This document shows, in pieces, positions 1 to 8,934 of a stretch of 64,000 bases of DNA. Every line of letters starts with the position of its first letter. Position 1 is the first letter of the stretch. This DNA comes from Flavobacterium sp. KACC 22763 (GTDB taxonomy: Bacteria; Bacteroidota; Bacteroidia; Flavobacteriales; Flavobacteriaceae). The notes beneath the pieces are model-generated. The model was not told the DNA's origin. It saw nothing but the letters and a program-made list of their open reading frames with translations, and did not search any database. The stretch spans positions 1,860,001 to 1,924,000 of the forward strand of contig NZ_CP117879.1 of the NCBI RefSeq assembly GCF_028736155.1, written 5' to 3'. The position numbers and the translations under genes are program-made.

Positions 1-733
1 GAATGGTAAATTTGCCAAAAGCAAAAACTTTTACAACCTGAGATTTATCAGGTATAACCAGCGAAGCTGAAGTTGCATACAGCGGCACCATTTCAATTTC
101 CTGTGAGGCTGTCCGTTTTGATTTCCTCTGGTCTCTTATAAAAAACCGAATCTGGTCGATGTCATAATTTATTTTCGATTTGTTCTCCAATGCTATCCTG
201 AAATACATAACATCCTGGCTTATAAAAATGCCATTGACTTCAAGGCTCATTTGAAACTTTAAACTTTTAATCCCGCTTGCTTTTTTCTTTTTGCCTAATG
301 CAAGCCAAGCCCCCTGTTCGATCTTTTTCTGATTCTCGTTCTCACGAGAGAAAAGGATATCTTTATTAACTGCGATGCCATCTTCCGCCTTAATATTTAA
401 ATCGGAGCAGCCGTCATCGTAATTCAGGACAAACACGTATAGCCTTCCATCTGAAGTTACAGCTGTTAGATTGGTCTGAAAAAAATACGGTTTGGCAGCC
501 TTAACCAGCAGTACATTCTCCACCCCTTTTGCTTTTTGCACCAGCACATCTGCGCTTCCCTTATCTATGCTTTTAATGGCATAGGGAAATACTATGCTTG
601 TGGTTTTAGAAAAACCAATTTGGAGATTTTTGTAATGATCTTCATAAAATGCAGTTTCTTTTCCTGATCCCTGAGGGTAAGCTGAAATACCGGCAAGACA
701 TGCAAGCAGCAGCAGATAGATTATTCTTTTCAT
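1..733 (-). CDS. traN: Conjugative transfer protein TraN (DUF4138), C-terminus cut by window edge
   Basis: Open from an ATG at 731-733 leftwards through base 1, so about 244 residues are visible and the C-terminus is missing. The N-terminus is a signal peptide (MKRIIYLLLLACLAGISAYP) followed by a beta-rich domain. TraN of Bacteroidetes conjugative transposons is the VirB9-like outer-membrane-side part of the secretion core. The visible part has the usual features: early 'GFSKTTSIVFPYAIKSID' and later 'IALENKSKINYDID'. It starts 12 bases after the traM stop, consistent with one operon. The family call rests on remembered sequence character plus position after TraM, which is the standard order. 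Confidence 0.85.
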   Translation of the reverse strand, partial: MKRIIYLLLLACLAGISAYPQGSGKETAFYEDHYKNLQIGFSKTTSIVFPYAIKSIDKGSADVLVQKAKGVENVLLVKAAKPYFFQTNLTAVTSDGRLYVFVLNYDDGCSDLNIKAEDGIAVNKDILFSRENENQKKIEQGAWLALGKKKKASGIKSLKFQMSLEVNGIFISQDVMYFRIALENKSKINYDIDQIRFFIRDQRKSKRTASQEIEMVPLYATSASLVIPDKSQVVKVFAFGKFTI

Positions 734-745
734 CTCTTCTTTCTT

Positions 746-2038
746 TTAAGGTTTTAAATTCTTTTGTTTTTCATCATATAATAGCACCCTATAACCTGCT
801 TTTACAAGCACTTTAATGAGTTTCACTTTTTTACTGAAAAGGCTTTTTGCCGCTTCAATTCCCATCTCTGCAGCCTGCGCGCCCCATGAATCCGAAATTC
901 CGGCAAGACCGAGACTCTGGATGGAACGGTCTGCGGATGATTTGGCAGCATCCCTGCTGATCGCCCCAGGAATATAGATGCCTTCAATCCCGTCAATATC
1001 GTAAACAGCCAGCTCGACAGGAAATATGGAATTACCATACTGTATGTTTGCAATCTTTACCTCAAGCCTCTCGCCTTTTAAAGCTGCAGTTCCGTACAGG
1101 AAAGTATTCTTGGGTATCGCTGTTCCCTGCAGGAAAACATCATGCGAAAGTCTTAATTTGACCATCGATCCGTTGACAATAGTCAGTGTCTGATGAATAA
1201 CTGCTTCAATGGAATTCTGCATCATTTCATAAGGCTGTTCTTCGTCCAGCGAATAAAATGCATTTGTTTTTACAGGATCCTGCGCATTGGCATTCCGCTC
1301 AAGGGAGCTCATGATGTTCTCCGGCAATTTTTTCTGCACTGGATATATTTTTCCCTTTTTACTGTCAGATGATTCTTTAAGCCTTTCCTGCACGCGCTGG
1401 GGGTGCTGTATATCCAAAATATTTTCCAGCATCCCTCCAAGCTGCTTCAGTTCAGGATCAGGTTCCTCAGAAGTGCCCATTTGCGAGATCATCTGCTCCA
1501 AATTTTTTATCGCATCCGGTTCGCTTTTTGATGCCCCATAGTTTTCAAACTCCCGCATATCCTGGCCATAAGCATTAGGGACAGCAGGCTGGCTGATTGC
1601 CTTTTCAAGAGCCCTAAGCTTCTCGTAAACTTTCTGCTCATTGCGGTCCTGAAAAGGCTGCGAATTAAAAGCCGATCTGCTTTTTGGAAGCATGCCGGAG
1701 TCAAAATCATCCGCGGAAAATGAATCTGCCTTAACTTCTTGAGCTTTACCATCAAAATAGTTGGGATCTTTTTTAATCTGCTCCCGCAGTTTTATAGAAT
1801 CAGCTGCCGCCTGATCGTAATAGCCCATCTTGTCAAGTGCTGAGTCTCCTTTAAATTTAGGCAGCGGCAGATTAAAATTAAATCCTTTCTTTTTATCATT
1901 CTCTGCTGTCTTGGCTTCCATTTGTCCCCCTCCTAGGCAATAGAATAGGAATGTTAGAAACGGAAGCGCTATAAGAGGCAGCATTAAAAGCATCTTTCTC
2001 TTTTTAGACTCCTTTAGCGATATTGTTTTCTCTTGCAT
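746..2038 (-). CDS. traM: Conjugative transposon protein TraM
   Basis: A 430-residue protein with one N-terminal transmembrane segment (about residues 16-36, 'MLLMLPLIALPFLTFLFYCL'), a long charged, proline-containing linker, and a C-terminal beta-rich domain from about residue 270 ('IEAVIHQTLTIVNGSMVKLR'). This is the layout of VirB10-like TraM proteins of Bacteroidetes conjugative elements, which span the periplasm and link inner and outer membrane parts of the channel. It lies 4 bases downstream of traL and 12 bases upstream of traN, with length normal for the family. The call combines sequence layout with conserved gene order. Confidence 0.9.
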   Translation of the reverse strand: MQEKTISLKESKKRKMLLMLPLIALPFLTFLFYCLGGGQMEAKTAENDKKKGFNFNLPLPKFKGDSALDKMGYYDQAAADSIKLREQIKKDPNYFDGKAQEVKADSFSADDFDSGMLPKSRSAFNSQPFQDRNEQKVYEKLRALEKAISQPAVPNAYGQDMREFENYGASKSEPDAIKNLEQMISQMGTSEEPDPELKQLGGMLENILDIQHPQRVQERLKESSDSKKGKIYPVQKKLPENIMSSLERNANAQDPVKTNAFYSLDEEQPYEMMQNSIEAVIHQTLTIVNGSMVKLRLSHDVFLQGTAIPKNTFLYGTAALKGERLEVKIANIQYGNSIFPVELAVYDIDGIEGIYIPGAISRDAAKSSADRSIQSLGLAGISDSWGAQAAEMGIEAAKSLFSKKVKLIKVLVKAGYRVLLYDEKQKNLKP

Positions 2039-2042
2039 AATT

Positions 2043-2294
2043 TTAGTTTTTTAAGTTGATTTTCTTAGTTTTTGAAACTTCTGGAACCCCAGCCTCTTTA
2101 TAAAATGCCCTGTACAGCTTGTAGATCAGAAGCCCTGATGTTAAAACCGTAAATAATAGCAGTGCCCATATGAGCTGTCTCTTTGAAAGGCCACCTGTGA
2201 ATCCTTTCATTTTTTCAGCCCATCTTTTCTGCGCCAGCAGATAAAACTTGTGATAAACCATTGGCTCAGTGCATTTTTTAAATAAAGATTTCAT
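2043..2294 (-). CDS. traL: Conjugative transposon protein TraL (DUF3989)
   Basis: A small protein of about 83 residues with one transmembrane segment ('LIWALLLFTVLTSGLLIYKL') after a basic N-terminus and a 'GGLSKRQ' turn, typical of TraL. The reading frame opens upstream at a TTG inside traK, but the ATG at about 2294 lies just after the traK stop and gives the family-like start MKSLFKKC; I chose it. TraL is a small inner-membrane component of unknown detail in the mating-pair apparatus. Position between traK and traM is the canonical one. Confidence 0.85.
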   Translation of the reverse strand: MKSLFKKCTEPMVYHKFYLLAQKRWAEKMKGFTGGLSKRQLIWALLLFTVLTSGLLIYKLYRAFYKEAGVPEVSKTKKINLKN

Positions 2295-2301
2295 ATGAAT
2301 T

Positions 2302-2922
2302 TTATTTTCTGGTTTCAGCCGAGATATCCTTATTTTCAACAGTATTAAAACGCTCGATCAGAAAACCGTGCGGATTATTATCGCTTCTTGATACATTTCG
2401 AAGCGCACCTTCAGTAATCAGACTTCTTTTTATAATGCTGGTAGTGCGGATAATGTTCTGTCTGGCATAACATCTAAAACGATAGGGATATTCTCGGATA
2501 TCAATGCTCACACTATCAATCAGGATGGTCTGGCTGATGTTCCCGGATATAATTCCTGAATAAAAATTATTTTCCTTCAGATCATCATAAATGCGCTTGG
2601 CGCTGCCGTCTGCCAGATACAGCGCTTTTGTGATATTGGCTTTAATCACTTTATCGTCAGGGTCAAGGGTAAAGAAAAACTTGTGAAAGGTTTTCACATG
2701 ATCCCTGGCTTCCACAGTCACATTATCCTTTCGATCTGACGCATAAGCTTCAAGCGCTTTGCCATTGGCCAGAATATACACTTTGTCCTGCATCATCCTT
2801 ACGGTCTGGAAACTTTTATACAGTGCATAACAGCACACTGCCATACACCCAACAATTACAAGCATTGTAAAACCTCTCACATATCTGAAAGCGGCATCTA
2901 TATTTTTCATTTTAGTAAACAT
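2302..2922 (-). CDS. traK: Conjugative transposon protein TraK
   Basis: 206 residues with one N-terminal transmembrane segment (about 18-36, 'FTMLVIVGCMAVCCYALYKS') followed by a soluble periplasmic domain containing 'HVKTFHKFFFTLDPDD', a signature of Bacteroidetes TraK. TraK is the VirB8-like inner-membrane assembly factor of the type IV secretion channel. Translation could start at M1 or at M5 (MKNIDAAF); the sequence does not decide. It follows traJ by 12 bases and precedes traL, as expected. Confidence 0.9.
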   Translation of the reverse strand: MFTKMKNIDAAFRYVRGFTMLVIVGCMAVCCYALYKSFQTVRMMQDKVYILANGKALEAYASDRKDNVTVEARDHVKTFHKFFFTLDPDDKVIKANITKALYLADGSAKRIYDDLKENNFYSGIISGNISQTILIDSVSIDIREYPYRFRCYARQNIIRTTSIIKRSLITEGALRNVSRSDNNPHGFLIERFNTVENKDISAETRK

Positions 2923-2934
2923 GGGATGTTGGTT

Positions 2935-4143
2935 TTAAGTCTGTTTGGAATTTCCTTTGAGCTTATCATTCATGTAATTTCCCTTCTCTTTAAAATAGGG
3001 AGCATTGCCAGCTGATGAAGACATGCTCTGCGACATTTGCCCAGCGGCATTTCCCATTGCATCCATTGCCATGCCAACCCCATGCGAGGTTTTGGCAATT
3101 ACTGAATTGGCAGAACTGCCAAGCATACTGGTAACTTTTTGGCCAAGAGCTCCGCCCCCGGCTGCATGGACAATATAATTGGCAACTGACGGAACAGTGA
3201 AATAGCCTATGATTCCAATAATCATAAAAATGAGGTAAGCCATATCGGTCCGGCTAAAAAAGGTGTCTCCACTTGCCTCCACCTGCGATAAATCCAGTTT
3301 GAGCATCAGTTCCTGAATTTTCCCAATGATGCTTCCAAAGATATTGGCAACGGGAAGCCATAAATAAATGTTTATGTATCTGGCAAGCCAGACGGTGAGG
3401 GTATGCTGAAACCCGTCAAATACAGCTATGCCAAATACAAGCGGCCCTAAAATGGAAAGCACTACAAGCTGGAATGTCCTAAGGGTATCAATGCACAAAG
3501 CCGCTGCTTCAAATAATACTCTGAGCACCTCGCTCATCCATTCCTTAACAGAATTCCGAAAATTATAGGATGCTTTCTCCATGGCAAATTTGACATCGTT
3601 TCCGATACCGGCAATCAAGCTCTCATCGGAAGGATCTTCATCATGAGTATATTTATACCACCTGTCACGGTCCCCAGCACCGGAAACCCCTACATACATC
3701 CGCCATGGATCCGTTTCTCTGATTGCTTTTTCCTTTTCTTTCAAAAGAACCGCCACAGCATTATTGGATCCCGTAACCATAGCGGCCGTAGCCGTGACAG
3801 TCGGTTTCATAACCCCGTTGATAAGAGCAAGAACAGATGGAAAAATCATGATGCAGAACCCGATCGCAAAAGGTCTGAACAGGGGATAAAAATCTATAGG
3901 TTCAGCGTTTGCAATATGGCGCCAGACTCGGGAAGCTATATACCAGATCGTCCCAAAACCAGCTATCCCCTGCCCTACAGCCAAAAGATTACTGCACAAG
4001 GGCATCATCTCATCATAAAGCTGGTCCAACACGGAGTGCAAACTCTGCATATCATCTCCGACGCCTTGAGCATGAATAGCAAAAGGCATAAACACAGCTG
4101 CATTTAAAAACAGAATTCTCTTTAAAGATTTATACAAATTCAT
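2935..4143 (-). CDS. traJ: Conjugative transposon protein TraJ
   Basis: 402 residues. A signal peptide (about 1-25, ending 'AIHAQ') is followed by several hydrophobic segments, including a pair around residues 57-105 and more around 215-330, and a glycine/serine/methionine-rich polar tail. The segment 'MMPLCSNLLAVGQGIAGFGT' is characteristic of TraJ. TraJ is the VirB6-like polytopic inner-membrane channel protein of Bacteroidetes conjugation systems. It lies 4 bases after the preceding TraI-like gene and 12 before traK, so it is presumably co-transcribed. Confidence 0.92.
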   Translation of the reverse strand: MNLYKSLKRILFLNAAVFMPFAIHAQGVGDDMQSLHSVLDQLYDEMMPLCSNLLAVGQGIAGFGTIWYIASRVWRHIANAEPIDFYPLFRPFAIGFCIMIFPSVLALINGVMKPTVTATAAMVTGSNNAVAVLLKEKEKAIRETDPWRMYVGVSGAGDRDRWYKYTHDEDPSDESLIAGIGNDVKFAMEKASYNFRNSVKEWMSEVLRVLFEAAALCIDTLRTFQLVVLSILGPLVFGIAVFDGFQHTLTVWLARYINIYLWLPVANIFGSIIGKIQELMLKLDLSQVEASGDTFFSRTDMAYLIFMIIGIIGYFTVPSVANYIVHAAGGGALGQKVTSMLGSSANSVIAKTSHGVGMAMDAMGNAAGQMSQSMSSSAGNAPYFKEKGNYMNDKLKGNSKQT

Positions 4144-4147
4144 CGCA

Positions 4148-4783
4148 TTAATTTTTTAAATCAAGAAGTTCTTTGGAAGCATAAACATCTTTCTTTTCCT
4201 TTGCTCTCTGCAGCACCAGCATGCTTGATGATTTATTAAAACCCCTCAAAAACAACAGTTTATCCTGCATCTCCATATAAATATCATCAATTGCCTGAAG
4301 CCTTTCATCGTCTGACATTCTCAGCTTATCAGCTGTAATTGCCATAGTGAGTTCATCAAGGTTTCTTAAACTCTGATTCAAAAGGTTTCCATAAACTTTC
4401 TCAAAATAATTGATCTCCTGCTGGCTGAAACTTTCACTTTTTATAAATCTGGAAAGTCCTTTTTTGCTTTCTTTTACCAACAATATCTGGAAGTTCACGA
4501 TATCTCCTATCTTTTTGTAATTCTTGACCGTTGGGCTTACCTGCATAAGGGCATCCAAGAATGTTTTATGAAGGCTGAAATTTCCTTCAGTCATATCTTT
4601 AACTGTTTTGTAGCCTCCTGAAAGCAGCTCATAACCCTTTTTCATATCGCTGAGAATCTTTTTGAACTGCGAGAGTTTTTCAATGTTTAAGATCAGCTGC
4701 TGGATTTCTGCCGACTGCGCATTTATGCTGCTTGGGATAAATCCAAAAAAGACCAGAAATACTAAAATCAATATCCTTTTCAT
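4148..4783 (-). CDS. TraI/TerB-like secreted protein, third tandem paralogue
   Basis: 211 residues from the ATG at 4781-4783; an upstream extension overlaps the previous gene and I do not use it. A signal peptide (MKRILILVFLVFFGFIPSSINAQ) precedes an all-helical domain. Landmarks 'INYFEKVYGNLLNQSLRNLDEL' (about residues 133-154) and a C-terminal 'MLVLQRAKEKKD' match in position those of the two genes upstream, so the three are paralogues. Proteins of this sort next to traJ in Bacteroidetes are often labelled TerB-family tellurite resistance proteins; nothing here supports tellurite resistance. A role in assembly of the conjugation apparatus is inferred from position. It starts 4 bases after its neighbour. 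Confidence 0.7.
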   Translation of the reverse strand: MKRILILVFLVFFGFIPSSINAQSAEIQQLILNIEKLSQFKKILSDMKKGYELLSGGYKTVKDMTEGNFSLHKTFLDALMQVSPTVKNYKKIGDIVNFQILLVKESKKGLSRFIKSESFSQQEINYFEKVYGNLLNQSLRNLDELTMAITADKLRMSDDERLQAIDDIYMEMQDKLLFLRGFNKSSSMLVLQRAKEKKDVYASKELLDLKN

Positions 4784-4787
4784 GGCG

Positions 4788-5408
4788 TCAATTTTTAAGT
4801 CCGTAAATGCTTTGTGCGGATTCAGCACTTCTTTTTTCATGAGATTTTGACAATGACAGTAACTTTGCTTCATTGCTAAAAGACAGACAGAAATCGTAAT
4901 TCTCAACCATCGTTTTATGCAGCCCATCAATACGCGCTATTCTTTGGTCATCTTTAAGCTCCAGTTCTGAATCAGTTGTAAGAACCAGAAGCTGGTCCAA
5001 AGTTTCATTGCAGCTTTCTAGCAGCCTTTCAAAAGAACGCGCAATATAATCGAGCTCATTTCCCTGAAATAAATCATCAGTCTTGAGTTTAGCATAAGTG
5101 CTTTTATACATTTTCACTATCTTAAACTGCAAGGAGATGATCTCTGCTGTTTTATAATAGTTTCTCACCCTCGGATTAATCTTCAATAACGATGTAAAAT
5201 AATCACCATGGAGATTAACTTCTCCCTTCTTTACATCACCAATGAAATTCAGACTTTTCGAAACAGCTGAATATCCTTTTTTAGCATAATCCATGTAAAC
5301 CTGAAGTGCAGCAATCTGCAGCAGCAGTTCCTTTCTCTGCCTGGCCTGCGCGTGAATTCCTTGACTTAAAAGAAATCCCGTGAAGAGCAGTATGATTACT
5401 TTTTTCAT
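4788..5408 (-). CDS. TraI/TerB-like secreted protein, second tandem paralogue
   Basis: 206 residues with a signal peptide (MKKVIILLFTGFLLSQGIHAQ) and a helical body. It contains 'LDYIARSFERLLESCNETLDQL', aligning with 'IQYMERVYSGILEESLKNIDQI' of the upstream traI and 'INYFEKVYGNLLNQSLRNLDEL' of the downstream gene, and a related 'RNYYKTAEIISLQFKIVK' segment shared with the downstream copy. Both flanking genes are within 4-12 bases, so the three are probably translated from one message. Function is unknown beyond membership of the transfer operon. TerB-like is the label such proteins usually get; I treat it as a description of fold only. Confidence 0.7.
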   Translation of the reverse strand: MKKVIILLFTGFLLSQGIHAQARQRKELLLQIAALQVYMDYAKKGYSAVSKSLNFIGDVKKGEVNLHGDYFTSLLKINPRVRNYYKTAEIISLQFKIVKMYKSTYAKLKTDDLFQGNELDYIARSFERLLESCNETLDQLLVLTTDSELELKDDQRIARIDGLHKTMVENYDFCLSFSNEAKLLSLSKSHEKRSAESAQSIYGLKN

Positions 5409-5419
5409 AATATTTAATT

Positions 5420-6106
5420 TTATTGCGGAATTCCGTAAAATTCTTTGACTTGATTTGCATCAGCTTCTGTTTTAGCCCTTTGAAGGCTAAGCATTATATT
5501 CTGCTGGTTAAACAGCATCAGGTCATCATAATTGGCGTTGATCTGGTCTGCAGCTCTATTGATAATTTCCAGCCTTTTCAAATCACTCATCTGCGTTGAG
5601 AAAGAATCCAGGATTAAAAAAATTTGGTCGATGTTCTTAAGGCTTTCTTCCAGAATTCCGGAATAAACGCGCTCCATATACTGTATCTCGCTTTCTTTAA
5701 AATGGGCATCCTTTTTAAAAAGATTCCATGCCCTTTCATATTCGTGAACCAGTCTGGTCTGTTTTTTAGTGACATCCTTTATCCTCTGATAATAGGTTAT
5801 GATTGATTTTACTTTGGCGAGTTCCTCGTAATAGCCTTTGTAAAGTTCTTTCTGCTTCTGGGTCCAGTCCGATATCTCATCGAGCTTTAATTTTGACAGG
5901 ACATTTTCAACTTTTTTCTGTGCATTCTGAAGCCATATGGTCTTATTCTGCAGCCTCTGGATCCTCAGATCAATTGCTTTTATAACTTTCTTTGTTACTG
6001 CCTTTACAATTTCCAGTATCGGCAGCACTGCAGCCGTTTCAGCAGGTCTCACAGGGGTGCTGATAAGCAGCAGGCAGACCGCACTGGCAATTAATCTCTT
6101 TTTCAT
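5420..6106 (-). CDS. traI: Conjugative transfer protein TraI-like
   Basis: 228 residues: signal peptide (MKKRLIASAVCLLLISTPVRPA), then a helical, likely coiled-coil region with 'LQNKTIWLQNAQKKVENVLSKL' and 'LDEISDWTQKQKELYKGYY', which I recognise as typical of TraI (DUF4141-like) in Flavobacteriia conjugative clusters. The start overlaps the traG stop by 4 bases, indicating coupled translation. This TraI is not the plasmid relaxase of the same name; it is a periplasmic or membrane-associated component of the mating apparatus with no known activity. Two shorter relatives follow directly. Confidence 0.8.
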   Translation of the reverse strand: MKKRLIASAVCLLLISTPVRPAETAAVLPILEIVKAVTKKVIKAIDLRIQRLQNKTIWLQNAQKKVENVLSKLKLDEISDWTQKQKELYKGYYEELAKVKSIITYYQRIKDVTKKQTRLVHEYERAWNLFKKDAHFKESEIQYMERVYSGILEESLKNIDQIFLILDSFSTQMSDLKRLEIINRAADQINANYDDLMLFNQQNIMLSLQRAKTEADANQVKEFYGIPQ

Positions 6107-8592
6107 TTTTCCTTTTCATTTAATTGTTTTCCTTCCCTCATATCCTGAGCCATTGCGGCTATTCCTTTTTTGATGTCCCCGCCAAACTTCTCGGCGTAGG
6201 CATTCATTTTCACTTTCTCGCTTTCTTCAGTAGTATATGCCAGATATTCCTCCAAGGATACCTCGGTTCTGTAAACTTTAGAAAGCATGCCACCAAGGGA
6301 GATAAAAACTTCTTTGTACTTCTTATTGGGATCATTGGCCTTGTTTACCGAAAGCACAAGCGCTTTTTCTTTCTCGGTCAGTCCCAGAAGCTCCTGAATC
6401 TGATCAAACTTGTTCTGGTATTTGCTCTGGTCCAAAAGGATCTTGCAGTCGCTGTTATTGATGATGGCCTGTTTTACTATGGGAGAAGAAATAATATCCT
6501 CCACTTCCTGCGTAACCACAACTGCCTCTCCAAAGAACTTCCTTACCGTTTTAAACAAATACTTAATGTATTCTGCCATTCCTTCCCTGGCAATTGCCTT
6601 CCACGCCTCTTCAATGAGTATCATCTTGCGGACACCTTTCAGTTTTCGCATCTTACTGATAAATACTTCCATAATAATGATGGTCACCACCGGAAAAAGA
6701 ATCGGATGGTCTTTGATATTATCCAACTCGAAGACAATAAGCCTTTCTTTCAGAAGATTCAGATTCTCTGTTGCATTTAACAGATAATCAAACTCACCTC
6801 CTTTATAATAGGGACGCAATACATATAGAAAGTTATTCACGTCAAAATCCTTCTCCTTTACCTTATCATCCGACAGAATCAAAACAAACTCCTCTTTCAG
6901 AAACTCATAAAAGCTGTCAAAGCATGGGAAAATATCCGAATCGGCATCCAGCGTTTCATAATACAGCTGTAGGGCATTTGAAAGCGCCACATACTCGCTT
7001 CGGTTAAAGGTTTCATCGTCTTTTTTCCACAGCGCCAAAAGCAGCGTTTTAATGCTTTCTTTTTTCTCGGTATCCAGAGAGTCCCCTTCTGAAATATAAA
7101 AAGGGTTAAAGCGTATCGGATTCTTTTCATCGTACGTGAAATAATAGCCGCCCACCATATCGCAGAGCCCTTTGTAGCTGTGCCCGACATCCACCAGCAC
7201 TATATGCGTTCCCTGCTCGTAGTAGCTTCTCACCATATGGTTGGTAAAAAAGGATTTTCCGCTGCCCGAAGGCCCGAGTATAAACTTATTGCGATTCGTG
7301 CAGATTCCCTTCCTAACAGGCTCATCGCTGATATCCACATGAACCGGTTTTCCGGTCAGCCTGTCTCCAAGCCTTAAACCGCAAGGACTCAGCGAAGATC
7401 TGCAGCCAGTCTCCATGTTCAGAAAACAGACCGCCTGCTCTGTGAAAGTGTCAAAAGTGTCATTCATCGGAAAATCCCCTTCATTGCCTGGAATTCCAGC
7501 CCAATAAATCTGGGGGGCTCCAACCGTTTCCAGCTTGGCGGCCGCATCCATCTGGGCAAGTGCTGATGACACCTTGTTCTTAATGTCCTTGAGCTCTTCT
7601 TTATCCGTGCTCCATGCCAGCACATTAAAATGGGCCTTTACGGGAAGCCTCTGCTCAGACACGGCTTCATTCAGGAAATCATTAGCGGCATCTCTGGCAA
7701 TCATATTTCCCCTGCTGTAAGCCGACAGCGACTGGAGCCGAAGCCTCTTGCTTTCCAGCTTCCTAATGGTTTTCTGAGCATCTTCAATAAAAATGTACTG
7801 GCTGTAGATATGATTGCACGACAAAAGCTGCCCTAAAGCTGATGCAAATCCTACGCTAAATTTGGTTCTATCAGTCGAATAGCGGTCAAAATTGATTCTA
7901 GATCCGCATAGGCCCGGCAGATCGGCCGCATCGCCGAGGGTAAAAAGCTGGCAGCGTTTATCGCCCACTTCCAAGCCTTCATCAAATCTGATATCGCTGA
8001 AAACAAATGAATCTTCCCGCTCCGATAAAAAACAATACTTTTCCACCAGCCCGATCCTTCTGCTCCCGCTTTTAAGCGATTCATTTTTCATACGCACCAG
8101 CTTTATGAATCCGCTGTCCTCCATGATCCTTTTAAACTGGCCGCAGACATCTGTAAAGTCCTGCAGCAGCTGCGGTTTTAAAGTTTCCTCGGGAACTATG
8201 GAACTCCTGAGCAGATTAGAAAACAGCGAGGTTGCATTTCTCCTTCCCTGCGGCTTTTGGGTCAGCATAATATAGCAGGAATGATCCAAAAAAGGCCTTT
8301 CGTTAAAAAAACGCTCGCTGCTTTGGGTCAGAAAACTGCTGTCCCCGCTTGAGAAATCAGCTTTATATTTCCTTTCTAAAAACCAGTCCTGCTTATGGAA
8401 AACGCAAAACTTCGGCAGCACCTTTATGGCTTTTATCCACGACTGGTGGAAAGCTTCATATTCCTGATCTGAAAGCGTAAAAATCTCAGGCAGATCCGCC
8501 TTAAAAACTAAGGTTATATCCCCTTGTTTTGACAATATGCAGTCATGCTCCACTGCCATAATCGGCAGGAGCTCTTCCATCCTCTTCTCCAT
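6103..8592 (-). CDS. traG: Conjugation system ATPase TraG (VirB4-like)
   Basis: 829 residues. An N-terminal DUF3875-like region ('MAVEHDCILSKQGDITLVFK') is followed by the ATPase domain with Walker A 'GPSGSGKS' at about residues 440-447 and a Walker B-type 'MILIEEAWKAIA' at about 655-666. TraG is the VirB4-like motor that energises pilus assembly and DNA transfer in Bacteroidetes conjugative transposons. Length and motif spacing are normal and the frame is intact, so the motor appears functional. It lies 27 bases after traF and overlaps traI by 4 bases. Long open frames on the opposite strand here are shadows. Confidence 0.95.
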   Translation of the reverse strand: MEKRMEELLPIMAVEHDCILSKQGDITLVFKADLPEIFTLSDQEYEAFHQSWIKAIKVLPKFCVFHKQDWFLERKYKADFSSGDSSFLTQSSERFFNERPFLDHSCYIMLTQKPQGRRNATSLFSNLLRSSIVPEETLKPQLLQDFTDVCGQFKRIMEDSGFIKLVRMKNESLKSGSRRIGLVEKYCFLSEREDSFVFSDIRFDEGLEVGDKRCQLFTLGDAADLPGLCGSRINFDRYSTDRTKFSVGFASALGQLLSCNHIYSQYIFIEDAQKTIRKLESKRLRLQSLSAYSRGNMIARDAANDFLNEAVSEQRLPVKAHFNVLAWSTDKEELKDIKNKVSSALAQMDAAAKLETVGAPQIYWAGIPGNEGDFPMNDTFDTFTEQAVCFLNMETGCRSSLSPCGLRLGDRLTGKPVHVDISDEPVRKGICTNRNKFILGPSGSGKSFFTNHMVRSYYEQGTHIVLVDVGHSYKGLCDMVGGYYFTYDEKNPIRFNPFYISEGDSLDTEKKESIKTLLLALWKKDDETFNRSEYVALSNALQLYYETLDADSDIFPCFDSFYEFLKEEFVLILSDDKVKEKDFDVNNFLYVLRPYYKGGEFDYLLNATENLNLLKERLIVFELDNIKDHPILFPVVTIIIMEVFISKMRKLKGVRKMILIEEAWKAIAREGMAEYIKYLFKTVRKFFGEAVVVTQEVEDIISSPIVKQAIINNSDCKILLDQSKYQNKFDQIQELLGLTEKEKALVLSVNKANDPNKKYKEVFISLGGMLSKVYRTEVSLEEYLAYTTEESEKVKMNAYAEKFGGDIKKGIAAMAQDMREGKQLNEKEK

Positions 8593-8619
8593 CCTTTCCT
8601 ATAAATTAACGTTCTATAG

Positions 8620-8934
8620 CTACAGCTTTATATAAACACCCCTGCTGCGCACCTTCACGCAGTTGGGAATGCGCTTTGAGGCTATGGCTTTCATCAAGCC
8701 ATGCTCTCCATATTTGGCGCTCATTCTATATATCTTAAAGACCAGAAAGGCCCCTGCAATTCCGATAAGCCCAACACATGCAAGGGAAGGCACGCCCGCA
8801 ATAAAAAGCACGGCAAAAAGTATCATAAGCGCCACTATTCCAAAACCTAAATACCAGATATACTGCGCTTTGAGGCCTTTAAATTCAATGCTTTGATTAA
8901 TGCCCTTATTGATCCTGTAAACGCTGTTTGCCAT
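8620..8934 (-). CDS. traF: Conjugative transfer protein TraF (DUF4133)
   Basis: 104 residues with two adjacent hydrophobic segments (about 28-67) and the typical start 'MANSVYRINKGINQSIEFKG'. Bacteroidetes TraF of this DUF4133 family is a VirB3-like inner-membrane protein working with the TraG ATPase; it is unrelated to F-plasmid TraF. The ATG shares a base with the traE stop, showing translational coupling, and traG follows 27 bases later. Order traE-traF-traG is the family standard. Confidence 0.93.
   Translation of the reverse strand: MANSVYRINKGINQSIEFKGLKAQYIWYLGFGIVALMILFAVLFIAGVPSLACVGLIGIAGAFLVFKIYRMSAKYGEHGLMKAIASKRIPNCVKVRSRGVYIKL

Noticed and set aside
3643..4107. A 154-codon plus-strand frame opposite traJ
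   Set aside because: Antisense to a clearly recognised gene with no recognisable domain.
4148..5408. Tellurite resistance function for the TerB-like genes
   Set aside because: The label comes from a shared fold; context is entirely conjugation and no ter genes are present.
6124..6780. A 218-codon open frame on the plus strand opposite traG
   Set aside because: It lies wholly inside the traG coding sequence, has no family features and a composition expected of an antisense shadow.
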